From positions 1,116,001 through 1,180,000 of the forward strand of contig OZ176050.1 in NCBI GenBank assembly GCA_964247055.1: a DNA stretch of 64,000 nucleotides, given 5' to 3'. The notes under the pieces are model-generated. The model saw only the letters and a program-made list of their open reading frames with translations, was not told where the DNA came from and ran no database searches. The first letter of the stretch is position 1. Every line of letters starts with the position of its first letter. The DNA comes from Paragordius varius (taxonomy: Eukaryota; Nematomorpha). A program made the position numbers and the translations under genes. Positions 28,222-42,500 of the stretch are shown piece after piece.

Positions 28222-29267
28222 ATAGTTTGACAAACTCTTTCATATCCGATTTTTACAACGATACTTTAAAAAAATGTATTAAACTAATCGCATCAATACT
28301 CAAGTTAAACTTTGTCCTTAAAAATCGGATATTGGTCACCGGTGAACAAAATTATTTTTTATACATTCTCTTAGTAAGACTACATGAAAATATAGAGATA
28401 GTTTGACAAATTCATTCATATCCGATTTTTACAACGATACTTTAAAAATTATTAAAACTAGTCGCATCAATAATCAAGTTAAACTTTGTCCTTAAAAATC
28501 GAATATACCGGTGAACAAAATTATTTTTTATACATTCTCTTAGTAGGACTACATCAAAATATAGAGATAGTTTGACAAACTCTTTCATATCCGATTTTTA
28601 CAACGATACTTTAAAAATTAATGTATTAAACTAGTCGCATCAATACTGAAGCTAAACATTGTCCTTAAAAATCGGATATTGGTCACCGGTGACCAAAACT
28701 ATTTTTTATACATTCTCTTAGTAAGACTACATCAATATATAGAAATAGTTTGACAAACTCTTTCATATCCGATTTTTACAACGATACTTTAAAAAAATGT
28801 ATTAAACTAATCGCATCAATACTCAAGTTAAACTTTGTCCTTAAAAATCGGATATTGGTCACCGGTGAACAAAATTATTTTTTATACATTCTCTTAGTAA
28901 GACTACATGAAAATATAGAGATAGTTTGACAAATTCATTCATATCCGATTTTTACAACGATACTTTAAAAATTATTAAAACTAGTCGCATCAATAATCAA
29001 GTTAAACTTTGTCCTTAAAAATCGAATATACCGGTGAACAAAATTATTTTTTATACATTCTCTTAGTAGGACTACATCAAAATATAGAGATAGTTTGACA
29101 AACTCTTTCATATCCGATTTTTACAACGATACTTTAAAAATTAATGTATTAAACTAGTCGCATCAATACTGAAGCTAAACATTGTCCTTAAAAATCGGAT
29201 ATTGGTCACCGGTGACCAAAACTATTTTTTATACATTCTCTTAGTAAGACTACATCAATATATAGAA
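28222..29267. repeat. 523-bp three-monomer tandem duplication
   Basis: The unusual CTTTAAAAAAATGTATT reading (ATAC at 28261 and 28784) and CAATACTGAAGC (28641 and 29164) both recur at exactly 523 bp, giving two adjacent trimers. Each trimer includes one short ATCGAATATACCGG monomer, which explains the length below 3 x 178. Confidence 0.88.
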
Positions 29268-29800
29268 ATAGTTTGACAAACTCTTTCATATCCGATTTTT
29301 ACAACGATACTTTAAAAATTATTAAAACTAGTCGTATCAATACTCAAGTTAAACTTTGCCCTTAAAAATCGAATATACCGGTGAACAAAATTATTTTATA
29401 TACATTCTCTTAGTAAGACTACATCAAAATATAGAGATAGTTTGACAAACTCTTTCATATCCGATTTTTACAACGATATTTAAAAATTAATGTATATAAC
29501 TAGTCGTATCAATAAATCGCATCAATACTCAAGTTAAACTTTGTCCTTAAAAATCGGATATTGGTCACCGGTGAACAAAATTATTTTTTATACATTCTCT
29601 TAGTAGGACTACATCAAAATATAGAGATAGTATGGCAAACTTTTTGATAATCGATTTTTACAACGATACTTTAAAAATTAATGTATAAAACTAGTTGCAT
29701 CAATACTCAAGTTAAACTTTGTCCTTAAAAATCGGATATTGGTCACCGGTGAACAAAATTTTTTTTATACATTCTCTTAGTAAGACTACATCAAAATATA

Positions 29801-30685
29801 GTAGTTTGATGAACTCTTTCATATCCGATTTTTACAACGATACTATTAAAATTAATGTATTAAACTAGTCGCATCAATACTCAAGCTAAACATTGTCCTT
29901 AAAAATCGGATATTGGTCACCGGTGAACAAAACTATTTTTTATACATTCTCTTAGTAAGACTACATCAAAATATAGAGATAGTTTGACAAACTCTTTCAT
30001 ATCCGATTTTTACAACGATACTTTAAAAATTAATGTATTAAACTAGTCGCATCAATACTCAAGCTAAACATTGTCCTTAAAAATCGGATATTGGTCACCG
30101 GTGACCAAAACTATTTTTTATACATTCTCTTAGTAAGACTCAATATATAGAAATAGTTTGACAAACTCTTTCATATCCGATTTTTACAACGATACTTTAA
30201 AAATTATTAAAACTAGTCGTATCAATACTCAAGTTAAACTTTGCCCTTAAAAATCGAATTTACCGGTGAACAAAATTATTTTATATACATTCTCTTAGTA
30301 AGACTACATCAAAATATAGAGATAGTTTGACAAACTCTTTCATATCCGATTTTTACAACGATATTTAAAAATTAATGTATATAACTAGTCGTATCAATAA
30401 ATCGCATCAATACTCAAGTTAAACTTTGTCCTTAAAAATCGGATATTGGTCACCGGTGAACAAAATTATTTTTTATACATTTTCTTAGTAGGACTACATC
30501 AAAATATAGAGATAGTATGGCAAACTTTTTTATAATCGATTTTTACAACGATACTTTAAAAATTAATGTATAAAACTAGTTGCATCAATACTCAAATTAA
30601 ACTTTGTCCTTAAAAATCGGATATTGGTCACCGGTGAACAAATTTTTTTTTATACATTCTCTTAGTAAGACTACATCAAAATATA
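29801..30685. repeat. Five-monomer HOR A-B-C-D-E, copy 1 (885 bp)
   Basis: Order of types. A: GTAGTTTGATGAACTC with ACTATTAAAATT. B: standard, ending CCGGTGACCAAAAC. C: short, ATCAATATATAG, ATTATTAAAACTAG, TTTGCCC and an ATCGAATTTACC or ATCGAATATACC deletion. D: long 190-bp type with GTATATAACTAG. E: AGTATGGCAAAC with AATCGATT, TAGTTGCATC and a long T run. The phase is set at the GTAGTTTG of type A. This is the clearest regular HOR in the window. Confidence 0.88.
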
Positions 30686-31574
30686 GTAGTTTGATAAACT
30701 CTTTCATATCCGATTTTTACAACGATACTATTAAAATTAATGTATTAAACTAGTCGCATCAATACTCAAGCTAAACATTGTCCTTAAAAATCGGATATTG
30801 GTCACCGGTGAACAAAACTATTTTTTATACATTCTCTTAGTAAGACTACATCAAAATATAGAGATAGTTTGACAAACTCTTTCATATCCGATTTTTACAA
30901 CGATACTTTAAAAATTAATGTATTAAACTAGTCGCATCAATACTCAAGCTAAACATTGTCCTTAAAAATCGGATATTGGTCACCGGTGACCAAAACTATT
31001 TTTTATACATTCTCTTAGTAAGACTACATCAATATATAGAAATAGTTTGACAAACTCTTTCATATCCGATTTTTACAACGATACTTTAAAAATTATTAAA
31101 ACTAGTCGTATCAATACTCAAGTTAAACTTTGCCCTTAAAAATCGAATATACCGGTGAACAAAATTATTTTATATACATTCTCTTAGTAAGACTACATCA
31201 AAATATAGAGATAGTTTGACAAACTCTTTCATATCCGATTTTTACAACGATATTTAAAAATTAATGTATATAACTAGTCGTATCAATAAATCGCATCAAT
31301 ACTCAAGTTAAACTTTGTCCTTAAAAATCGGATATTGGTCACCGGTGAACAAAATTATTTTTTATACATTCTCTTAGTAGGACTACATCAAAATATAGAG
31401 ATAGTATGGCAAACTTTTTGATAATCGATTTTTACAACGATACTTTAAAAATTAATGTATAAAACTAGTTGCATCAATACTCAAGTTAAACTTTGTCCTT
31501 AAAAATCGGATATTGGTCACCGGTGAACAAAATTTTTTTTATACATTCTCTTAGTAAGACTACATCAAAATATA
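30686..31574. repeat. Five-monomer HOR A-B-C-D-E, copy 2 (889 bp)
   Basis: Same five types in the same order as copy 1. The length differences come from T-run length in type E and a few bases near ACATCAATATATAG in type C. Confidence 0.88.
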
Positions 31575-32809
31575 GTAGTTTGATGAACTCTTTCATATCC
31601 GATTTTTACAACGATACTATTAAAATTAATGTATTAAACTAGTCGCATCTATACTCAAGCTAAACATTGTCCTTAAAAATCGGATATTGGTCACCGGTGA
31701 ACAAAACTATTTTTTATACATTCTCTTAGTAAGACTACATCAAAATATAGAGATAGTTTGACAAACTCTTTCATATCCGATTTTTACAACGATACTTTAA
31801 AAATTAATGTATTAAACTAGTCGCATCAATACTCAAGTTAAACTTTGTCCTTAAAAATCGGATATTGGTCACCGGTGAACAAAATTATTTATACATTCTC
31901 TTAGTAAGACTACATCAAAATATAGAGATAGTTTGACAAACTCTTTCATATCCGATTTTTACAACGATACTTTAAAAATTATGGTATTAAACCAGTCGCA
32001 TCAATACTCAAGTTAAACTTTGTCCTTAAAAATCGGATATTGGTCACAGGTGAACAAAATTTTTTTTTATACATTCTCTTAGTAAGACTACATCAAAATA
32101 TAGAGATAGTTTGACAAACTCTTTCATATCCGATTTTTACAACGATACTTTAAAAAATGTATTAAACTAGTCGCATCAATACTCAAGCTAAACATTGTCC
32201 TTAAAAATCGGATATTGGTCACCGGTGACCAAAACTATTTTTTATACATTCTCTTAGTAAGACTCAATATATAGAAATAGTTTGACAAACTCTTTCATAT
32301 CCGATTTTTACAACGATACTTTAAAAATTATTAAAACTAGTCGTATCAATACTCAAGTTAAACTTTGCCCTTAAAAATCGAATTTACCGGTGAACAAAAT
32401 TATTTTATATACATTCTCTTAGTAAGACTACATCAAAATATAGAGATAGTTTGACAAACTCTTTCATATCCGATTTTTACAACGATATTTAAAAATTAAT
32501 GTATATAACTAGTCGTATCAATAAATCGCATCAATACTCAAGTTAAACTTTGTCCTTAAAAATCGGATATTGGTCACCGGTGAACAAAATTATTTTTTAT
32601 ACATTTTCTTAGTAGGACTACATCAAAATATAGAGATAGTATGGCAAACTTTTTCATAATCGATTTTTACAACGATACTTTAAAAATTAATGTATAAAAC
32701 TAGTTGCATCAATACTCAAGTTAAACTTTGTCCTTAAAAATCGGATATTGGTCACCGGTGAACAATTTTTTTTTTATACATTCTCTTAGTAAGACTACAT
32801 CAAAATATA
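31575..32809. repeat. Seven-monomer derivative of the A-E HOR (1235 bp)
   Basis: A and B are followed by an additional pair, an ATGGTATTAAACCAG monomer with CACAGGTGAAC and a further standard monomer, before C, D and E. This is the five-type unit with two monomers inserted. Confidence 0.82.
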
Positions 32810-33159
32810 GTAGTTTGATAAACTCTTTCATATCCGATTTTTACAACGATACTATTAAAATTAATGTATTAAACTAGTCGCATCAATACTCAAGCTAAAC
32901 ATTGTCCTTAAAAATCGGATATTGGTCACCGGTGAACAAAACTATTTTTTATACATTCTCTTAGTAAGACTACATCAAAATATAGAGATAGTTTGACAAA
33001 CTCTTTCATATCCGATTTTTACAACGATACTTTAAAAATTAATGTATTAAACTAGTCGCATCAATACTCAAGCTAAACATTGTCCTTAAAAATCGGATAT
33101 TGGTCACCGGTGAACAAAATTTTTTTTATACATTCTCTTAGTAAGACTACATATATATA
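32810..33159. repeat. Two-monomer derivative of the A-E HOR (350 bp)
   Basis: Only an A monomer and one standard monomer lie between two GTAGTTTG marks, so C, D and E are missing. Next to a seven-monomer unit, this is what unequal exchange within the HOR would produce. Confidence 0.82.
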
Positions 33160-34397
33160 GTAGTTTGATGAACTCTTTCATATCCGATTTTTACAACGAT
33201 ACTATTAAAATTAATGTATTAAACTAGTCGCATCAATACTCAAGCTAAACATTGTCCTTAAAAATCGGATATTGGTCACCGGTGAACAAAACTATTTTTT
33301 ATACATTCTCTTAGTAAGACTACATCAAAATATATAGATAGTTTGACAAACTCTTTCATATCCGATTTTTACAACGATACTTTAAAAATTAATGTATTAA
33401 ACTAGTCGCATCAATACTCAAGTTAAACTTTGTCCTTAAAAATCGGATATTGGTCACCGGTGAACAAAATTATTTATACATTCTCTTAGTAAGACTACAT
33501 CAAAATATAGAGATAGTTTGACAAACTCTTTCATATCCGATTTTTACAACGATACTTTAAAAATTATGGTATTAAACCAGTCGCATCAATACTCAAGTTA
33601 AACTTTGTCCTTAAAAATCGGATATTGGTCACAGGTGAACAAAATTTTTTTTTATACATTCTCTTAGTAAGACTACATCAAAATATAGAGATAGTTTGAC
33701 AAACTCTTTCATATCCGATTTTTACAACGATACTTTAAAAATTAATGTATTAAACTAGTCGCATCAATACTCAAGCTAAACATTGTCCTTAAAAATCGGA
33801 TATTGGTCACCGGTGACCAAAACTATTTTTTATACATTCTCTTAGTAAGACTCAATATATAGAAATAGTTTGACAAACTCTTTCATATCCGATTTTTACA
33901 ACGATACTTTAAAAATTATTAAAACTAGTCGTATCAATACTCAAGTTAAACTTTGCCCTTAATAATCGAATTTACCGGTGAACAAAATTATTTTATATAC
34001 ATTCTCTTAGTAAGACTACATCAAAATATAGAGATAGTTTGACAAACTCTTTCATATCCGATTTTTACAACGATATTTAAAAATTAATGTATATAACTAG
34101 TCGTATCAATAAATCGCATCAATACTCAAGTTAAACTTTGTCCTTAAAAATCGGATATTGGTCACCGGTGAACAAAATTATTTTTTATACATTTTCTTAG
34201 TAGGACTACATCAAAATATAGAGATAGTATGGCAAACTTTTTCATAATCGATTTTTACAACGATACTTTAAAAATTAATGTATAAAACTAGTTGCATCAA
34301 TACTCAAGTTAAACTTTGTCCTTAAAAATCGGATATTGGTCACCGGTGAACAAATTTTTTTTTATACATTCTCTTAGTAAGACTACATCAAAATATA
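33160..34397. repeat. Seven-monomer derivative of the A-E HOR, second copy (1238 bp)
   Basis: Same order as 31575-32809, including the CACAGGTGAAC monomer with a long T run, and within 3 bp of its length. Confidence 0.82.
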
Positions 34398-35286
34398 GTA
34401 GTTTGATAAACTCTTTCATATCCGATTTTTACAACGATACTATTAAAATTAATGTATTAAACTAGTCGCATCAATACTCAAGCTAAACATTGTCCTTAAA
34501 AATCGGATATTGGTCACCGGTGAACAAAACTATTTTTTATACATTCTCTTAGTAAGACTACATCAAAATATAGAGATAGTTTGACAAACTCTTTCATATC
34601 CGATTTTTACAACGATACTTTAAAAATTAATGTATTAAACTAGTCGCATCAATACTCAAGCTAAACATTGTCCTTAAAAATCGGATATTGGTCACCGGTG
34701 ACCAAAACTATTTTTTATACATTCTCTTAGTAAGACTACATCAATATATAGAAATAGTTTGACAAACTCTTTCATATCCGATTTTTACAACGATACTTTA
34801 AAAATTATTAAAACTAGTCGTATCAATACTCAAGTTAAACTTTGCCCTTAAAAATCGAATATACCGGTGAACAAAATTATTTTATATACATTCTCTTAGT
34901 AAGACTACATCAAAATATAGAGATAGTTTGACAAACTCTTTCATATCCGATTTTTACAACGATATTTAAAAATTAATGTATATAACTAGTCGTATCAATA
35001 AATCGCATCAATACTCAAGTTAAACTTTGTCCTTAAAAATCGGATATTGGTCACCGGTGAACAAAATTATTTTTTATACATTCTCTTAGTAGGACTACAT
35101 CAAAATATAGAGATAGTATGGCAAACTTTTTGATAATCGATTTTTACAACGATACTTTAAAAATTAATGTATAAAACTAGTTGCATCAATACTCAAGTTA
35201 AACTTTGTCCTTAAAAATCGGATATTGGTCACCGGTGAACAAAATTTTTTTTATACATTCTCTTAGTAAGACTACATCAAAATATA
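34398..35286. repeat. Five-monomer HOR A-B-C-D-E, copy 3 (889 bp)
   Basis: Same five types and length as 30686-31574. Type C again has ATATACC and type E has TTTTTGATAATCG. Confidence 0.86.
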
Positions 35287-36706
35287 GTAGTTTGATGAAC
35301 TCTTTCATATCCGATTTTTACAACGATACTATTAAAATTAATGTATTAAACTAGTCGCATCAATACTCAAGCTAAACATTGTCCTTAAAAATCGGATATT
35401 GGTCACCGGTGAACAAAACTATTTTTTATACATTCTCTTAGTAAGACTACATCAAAATATAGAGATAGTTTGACAAACTCTTTCATATCCGATTTTTACA
35501 ACGATACTTTAAAAATTAATGTATTAAACTAGTCGCATCAATACTCAAGTTAAACTTTGTCCTTAAAAATCGGATATTGGTCACCGGTGAACAAAATTAT
35601 TTTTTATACATTCTCTTAGTAAGACTACATCAAAATATAGAGATAGTTTGACAAACTCTTTCATATCTGATTTTTACAACGATACTTTAAAAATTATGGT
35701 ATTAAACCAGTCGCATCAATACTCAAGTTAAACTTTGTCCTTAAAAATCGGATATTGGTCACAGGTGAACAAAATTTTTTTTTATACATTCTCTTAGTAA
35801 GACTACATCAAAATATAGAGATAGTTTGACAAACTCTTTCATATCCGATTTTTACAACGATACTTTAAAAATTAATGTATTAAACTAGTCGCATCAATAC
35901 TCAAGCTAAACATTGTCCTTAAAAATCGGATATTGGTCACCGGTGACCAAAACTATTTTTTATACATTCTCTTAGTAAGACTCAATATATAGAAATAGTT
36001 TGACAAACTCTTTCATATCCGATTTTTACAACGATACTTTAAAAATTAATGTATTAAACTAGTCGCATCAATACTCAAGCTAAACATTGTCCTTAAAAAT
36101 CGGATATTGGTCACCGGTGACCAAAACTATTTTTTATACATTCTCTTAGTAAGACTACATCAATATATAGAAATAGTTTGACAAACTCTTTCATATCCGA
36201 TTTTTACAACGATACTTTAAAAATTATTAAAACTAGTCGTATCAATACTCAAGTTAAACTTTGCCCTTAAAAATCGAATATACCGGTGAACAAAATTATT
36301 TTATATACATTCTCTTAGTAAGACTACATCAAAATATAGAGATAGTTTGACAAACTCTTTCATATCCGATTTTTACAACGATATTTAAAAATTAATGTAT
36401 ATAACTAGTCGTATCAATAAATCGCATCAATACTCAAGTTAAACTTTGTCCTTAAAAATCGGATATTGGTCACCGGTGAACAAAATTATTTTTTATACAT
36501 TCTCTTAGTAGGACTACATCAAAATATAGAGATAGTATGGCAAACTTTTTCATAATCGATTTTTACAACGATACTTTAAAAATTAATGTATAAAACTAGT
36601 TGCATCAATACTCAAGTTAAACTTTGTCCTTAAAAATCGGATATTCATCACCGGTGCACAAATTTTTTTTTTATACATTCTCTTAGTAAGACTACATCAA
36701 AATATA
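35287..36706. repeat. Eight-monomer derivative of the A-E HOR (1420 bp)
   Basis: As the seven-monomer form, with one further GTGACCAAAAC/ATATATAG monomer before C, D and E. Its later part overlaps the start of the 3558-bp duplication. Confidence 0.8.
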
Positions 36707-39560
36707 GTAGTTTGATAAACTCTTTCATATCCGATTTTTACAACGATACTATTAAAATTAATGTATTAAACTAGTCGCATCAATACTCAAGCTAAACATT
36801 GTCCTTAAAAATCGGATATTGGTCACCGGTGAACAAAACTATTTTTTATACATTCTCTTAGTAAGACTACATCAAAATATAGAGATAGTTTGACAAACTC
36901 TTTCATATCCGATTTTTACAACGATACTTTAAAAATTAATGTCTTAAACTAGTCGCATCAATACTCAAGTTAAACTTTGTCCTTAAAAATCGGATATTGG
37001 TCACCGGTGAACAAAATTATTTTTTATACATTCTCTTAGTAAGACTACATCAAAATATAGAGATAGTTTGACAAACTCTTTCATATCCGATTTTTACAAC
37101 GATACTTTAAAAATTATGGTATTAAACCAGTCGCATCAATACTCAAGTTAAACTTTGTCCTTAAAAATCGGATATTGGTCACCGGTGAACAATATTATTT
37201 TTTATACATTCTCTTAGTAAGACTACATCAAAATATAGAGATAGTTTGACCTCTTTCATATCCGATTTTTACAACATACTTTAAAAATTAATGTATAAAA
37301 CTAGTCGCATCAATACTCAAGTTAAACTTTGTCCTTAAAAATCGGATATTGGTCACCGGTGAACAAAATTATTTTTTATACATTCTCTTAGTAAGACTAC
37401 ATCAAAATATAGAGATAGTTTGACAAACTCTTTCATATCCGATTTTTACAACGATACTTTAAAAATTATGGTATTAAACCAGTCGCATCAATACCCAAGT
37501 TAAACTTTGTCCTTAAAAATCGGATATTGGTCACCGGTGAACAATATTATTTTTTATACATTCTCTTAGTAAGACTACATCAAAATATAGAGATAGTTTG
37601 ACCTCTTTCATATCCGATTTTTACAACATACTTTAAAAATTAATGTATAAAACTAGTCGCATCAATACTCAAGTTAAATTTGTCCTTAAAAATGGGATAT
37701 TGGTCAGCGGTGAAGAAAATAATTTTTTATACATTCTCTTAGTAAGACTACATCAAAATATAGAGATAGTTTAACAAACTTTTTCATATCCGATTTTTAC
37801 AACGATACTTTAAAAATTATGGTATTAAACTAATCGCATCAATACTCAAGTTAAACTTTGTCCTTAAAAACGGATATTGGTCACCGGTGAACAAAATTAT
37901 TTTTTATACATTCTCTTAGTAAGACTACATCAAAATATAGAGATAGTTTGACAAACTCTTTCATATCCGATTTTTACAACGATACTTTAAAAATTAATGT
38001 ATAAAACTAGTCGTATCAATAAATCGCATCAATACTCAAGTTAAACTTTGTCCTTAAAAATCGGATATTGGTCACCGGTGAACAAAATTATTTTTTATAC
38101 ATTCTCTTAGTAAGACTACATCAAAATATAGAGATAGTTTAACAAACTTTTTCATATCCGATTTTTACAACGATACATTAAAAATTATGGTATTAAACCA
38201 GTCGCATCAATACTCAAGTTAAACTTTGTCCTTAAAAATCGGATATTGGTCACCGGTGAACAAAATTATTTTATATACATTCTTTTAGTAAGACTACAAC
38301 AAAATATAGAGAGAGTTCAAACTCTTTCATATCCGATTTTTACAACGATACTTTAAAAATTAATGTATAAAACTAGTCGCATCAATACTCAAGCTAAACA
38401 TTGTCCTTAAAAATCGGATATTGGTCACCGGTGAACAAAATTATTTTTTATACATTCTCTTAGTAAGACTACATCAAAATATAGAGATAGTTTGACAAAC
38501 TTTTTCATATCCGATTTTTACAACGATACTTTAAAAATTATGGTATTAAACCAGTCGCATCAATACTCAAGTTAAACTTTGTCCTTAAAAATCGGATATT
38601 GGTCACCGGTGAACAAAATTATTTTATATACATTCTTTTAGTAAGACTACAACAAAATATAGAGAGAGTTCAAACTCTTTCATATCCGATTTTTACAACG
38701 ATACTTTAAAAATTAATGTATAAAACTTGTCGCATCAATACTCAAGCTAAACATTTTCCTTAAAAATCGGATATTGGTCACCTGTGAACAAAATTATTTT
38801 TTATAGATTCTCTTAGTAAGACTACATCAAAATATAGAGATAGTTTGACAAACTTTTTCATATCCGATTTTTACAACGATACTTTAAAAATTATGGTGTT
38901 AAACCAGTCGCATCAATACTCAAGTTAAACTTTGTCCTTAAAAATCGGAAATTGGTCACCGGTGAACAAAATTATTTTATATACATTCTCTTAGTAAGAC
39001 TACATCAAAATATAGAGATAGTTTGACAAACTCTTTCATATCCGATTTTTACAACGATACTTTAAAAATTAATGTATTAAACTAGTCGCATCAATACTCA
39101 AGTTAAACTTTATCCTTAAAAATCAGATATTGGTCACCGGTGAACAAAATTATTTTTTATACATTCTCTTAGTAAGACTACATCAAAATATAGAGATAGT
39201 TTGACAAACTTTTTCATATCCGATTTTTACAACGATACTTTAAAAATTATGGTATTAAACCAGTCGCATCAATACTCAAGTTAAACTTTGTCCTTAAAAA
39301 TCGGATATTGGTCACCGGTGAACAAAATTATTTTATATACATTCTCTTAGTAAGACTACATCAAAATATAGAGATAGTTTGACAAACTCTTTCATATCCG
39401 ATTTTTACAACGATACTTTAAAAATTAATGTATTAAACTAGTCGCATCAATACTCAAGTTAAACTTTATCCTTAAAAATCAGATATTGGTCACCGGTGAA
39501 CAAAATAATTTTTTATACATTCTCTTAGTAAGACTACATATAAAAATATAGAGATAGTTT
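36003..39560. repeat. 3558-bp (20-monomer) tandem duplication, copy 1
   Basis: Markers in this copy recur exactly 3558 bp downstream: GTAGTTTG (36707 and 40265), two TTTGACCTCTTTC deletions (37249 and 41159-3558=37601) and ACATTTTCCT (38751 and 42309). The unit contains B-C-D-E-A types followed by ATGGTATTAAACCAG, ACAATATTATT, AAAAACGGATATT and GAGAGTTCAAACTC monomers. Confidence 0.9.
37964..38154. repeat. 191-bp long monomer with 13-bp internal duplication (exemplar)
   Basis: This monomer is 13 bp longer than the reference. The extra length is a tandem duplication: TCGTATCAATAAA (38011-38023) followed by TCGCATCAATACT (38024-38036). The same insertion recurs dozens of times across the window, nearly always with T at the fourth base of the first unit, which suggests a single origin followed by spreading. 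Copies that also lack one base (GATATTTAAAAATT) are 190 bp, for example 387-576. Confidence 0.9.
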
Positions 39561-42500
39561 GACAAACTCTTTCATATCCGATTTTTACAACGATACTTTA
39601 AAAATTAATGTATTAAACTAGTCGCATCAATACTCAAGCTAAACATTGTCCTTAAAAATCGGATATTGGTCACCGGTGACCAAAACTATTTTTTATACAT
39701 TCTCTTAGTAAGACTACATCAATATATAGAAATAGTTTGACAAACTCTTTCATATCCGATTTTTACAACGATACTTTAAAAATTATTAAAACTAGTCGTA
39801 TCAATACTCAAGTTAAACTTTGCCCTTAAAAATCGAATATACCGGTGAACAAAATTATTTTATATACATTCTCTTAGTAAGACTACATCAAAATATAGAG
39901 ATAGTTTGACAAACTCTTTCATATCCGATTTTTACAACGATATTTAAAAATTAATGTATATAACTAGTCGTATCAATAAATCGCATCAATACTCAAGTTA
40001 AACTTTGTCCTTAAAAATCGGATATTGGTCACCGGTGAACAAAATTATTTTTTATACATTCTCTTAGTAGGACTACATCAAAATATAGAGATAGTATGGC
40101 AAACTTTTTCATAATCGATTTTTACAACGATACTTTAAAAATTAATGTATAAAACTAGTTGCATCAATACTCAAGTTAAACTTTGTCCTTAAAAATCGGA
40201 TATTGGTCACCGGTGAACAAATTTTTTTTTATACATTCTCTTAGTAAGACTACATCAAAATATAGTAGTTTGATAAACTCTTTCATATCCGATTTTTACA
40301 ACGATACTATTAAAATTAATGTATTAAACTAGTCGCATCAATACTCAAGCTAAACATTGTCCTTAAAAATCGGATATTGGTCACCGGTGAACAAAACTAT
40401 TTTTTATACATTCTCTTAGTAAGACTACATCAAAATTTAGAGATAGTTTGACAAACTCTTTCATATCCGATTTTTACAACGATACTTTAAAAATTAATGT
40501 ATTAAACTAGTCGCATCAATACTCAAGTTAAACTTTGTCCTTAAAAATCGGATATTGGTCACCGGTGAACAAAATTATTTTTTATACATTCTCTTAGTAA
40601 GACTACATCAAAATATAGAGATAGTTTGACAAACTCTTTCATATCCGATTTTTACAACGATACTTTAAAAATTATGGTATTAAACCAGTCGCATCAATAC
40701 TCAAGTTAAACTTTGTCCTTAAAAATCGGATATTGGTCACCGGTGAACAATATTATTTTTTATACATTCTCTTAGTAAGACTACATCAAAATATAGAGAT
40801 AGTTTGACCTCTTTCATATCCGATTTTTACAACATACTTTAAAAATTAATGTATAAAACTAGTCGCATCAATACTCAAGTTAAACTTTGTCCTTAAAAAT
40901 CGGATATTGGTCACCGGTGAACAAAATTATTTTTTATACATTCTCTTAGTAAGACTACATCAAAATATAGAGATAGTTTGACAAACTCTTTCATATCCGA
41001 TTTTTACAACGATACTTTAAAAATTATGGTATTAAACCAGTCGCATCAATACTCAAGTTAAACTTTGTCCTTAAAAATCGGATATTGGTCACCGGTGAAC
41101 AATATTATTTTTTATACATTCTCTTAGTAAGACTACATCAAAATATAGAGATAGTTTGACCTCTTTCATATCCGATTTTTACAACATACTTTAAAAATTA
41201 ATGTATAAAACTAGTCGCATCAATACTCAAGTTAAATTTGTCCTTAAAAATGGGATATTGGTCAGCGGTGAAGAAAATAATTTTTTATACATTCTCTTAG
41301 TAAGACTACATCAAAATATAGAGATAGTTTAACAAACTTTTTCATATCCGATTTTTACAACGATACTTTAAAAATTATGGTATTAAACTAATCGCATCAA
41401 TACTCAAGTTAAACTTTGTCCTTAAAAACGGATATTGGTCACCGGTGAACAAAATTATTTTTTATACATTCTCTTAGTAAGACTACATCAAAATATAGAG
41501 ATAGTTTGACAAACTCTTTCATATCCTATTTTTACAACGATACTTTAAAAATTAATGTATAAAACTAGTCGTATCAATAAATCGCATCAATACTCAAGTT
41601 AAACTTTGTCCTTAAAAATCGGATATTGGTCACCGGTGAACAAAATTATTTTTTATACATTCTCTTAGTAAGACTACATCAAAATATAGAGATAGTTTAA
41701 CAAACTTTTTCATATCCGATTTTTACAACGATACATTAAAAATTATGGTATTAAACCAGTCGCATCAATACTCAAGTTAAACTTTGTCCTTAAAAATCGG
41801 ATATTGGTCACCGGTGAACAAAATTATTTTATATACATTCTTTTAGTAAGACTACAACAAAATATAGAGAGAGTTCAAACTCTTTCATATCCGATTTTTA
41901 CAACGACACTTTAAAAATTAATGTATAAAACTAGTCGCATCAATACTCAAGCTAAACATTGTCCTTAAAAATCGGATATTGGTCACCGGTGAACAAAATT
42001 ATTTTTTATACATTCTCTTAGTAAGACTACATCAAAATATAGAGATAGCTTGACAAACTTTTTCATATCCGATTTTTACAACGATACTTTAAAAATTATG
42101 GTATTAAACCAGTCGCATCAATACTCAAGTTAAACTTTGTCCTTAAAAATCGGATATTGGTCACCGGTGAACAAAATTATTTTATATACATTCTTTTAGT
42201 AAGACTACAACAAAATATAGAGAGAGTTCAAACTCTTTCATATCCGATTTTTACAACGATACTTTAAAAATTAATGTATAAAACTTGTCGCATCAATACT
42301 CAAGCTAAACATTTTCCTTAAAAATCGGATATTGGTCACCTGTGAACAAAATTATTTTTTATAGATTCTCTTAGTAAGACTACATCAAAATATAGAGATA
42401 GTTTGACAAACTTTTTCATATCCGATTTTTACAACGATACTTTAAAAATTATGGTATTAAACCAGTCGCATCAATACTCAAGTTAAACTTTGTCCTTAAA

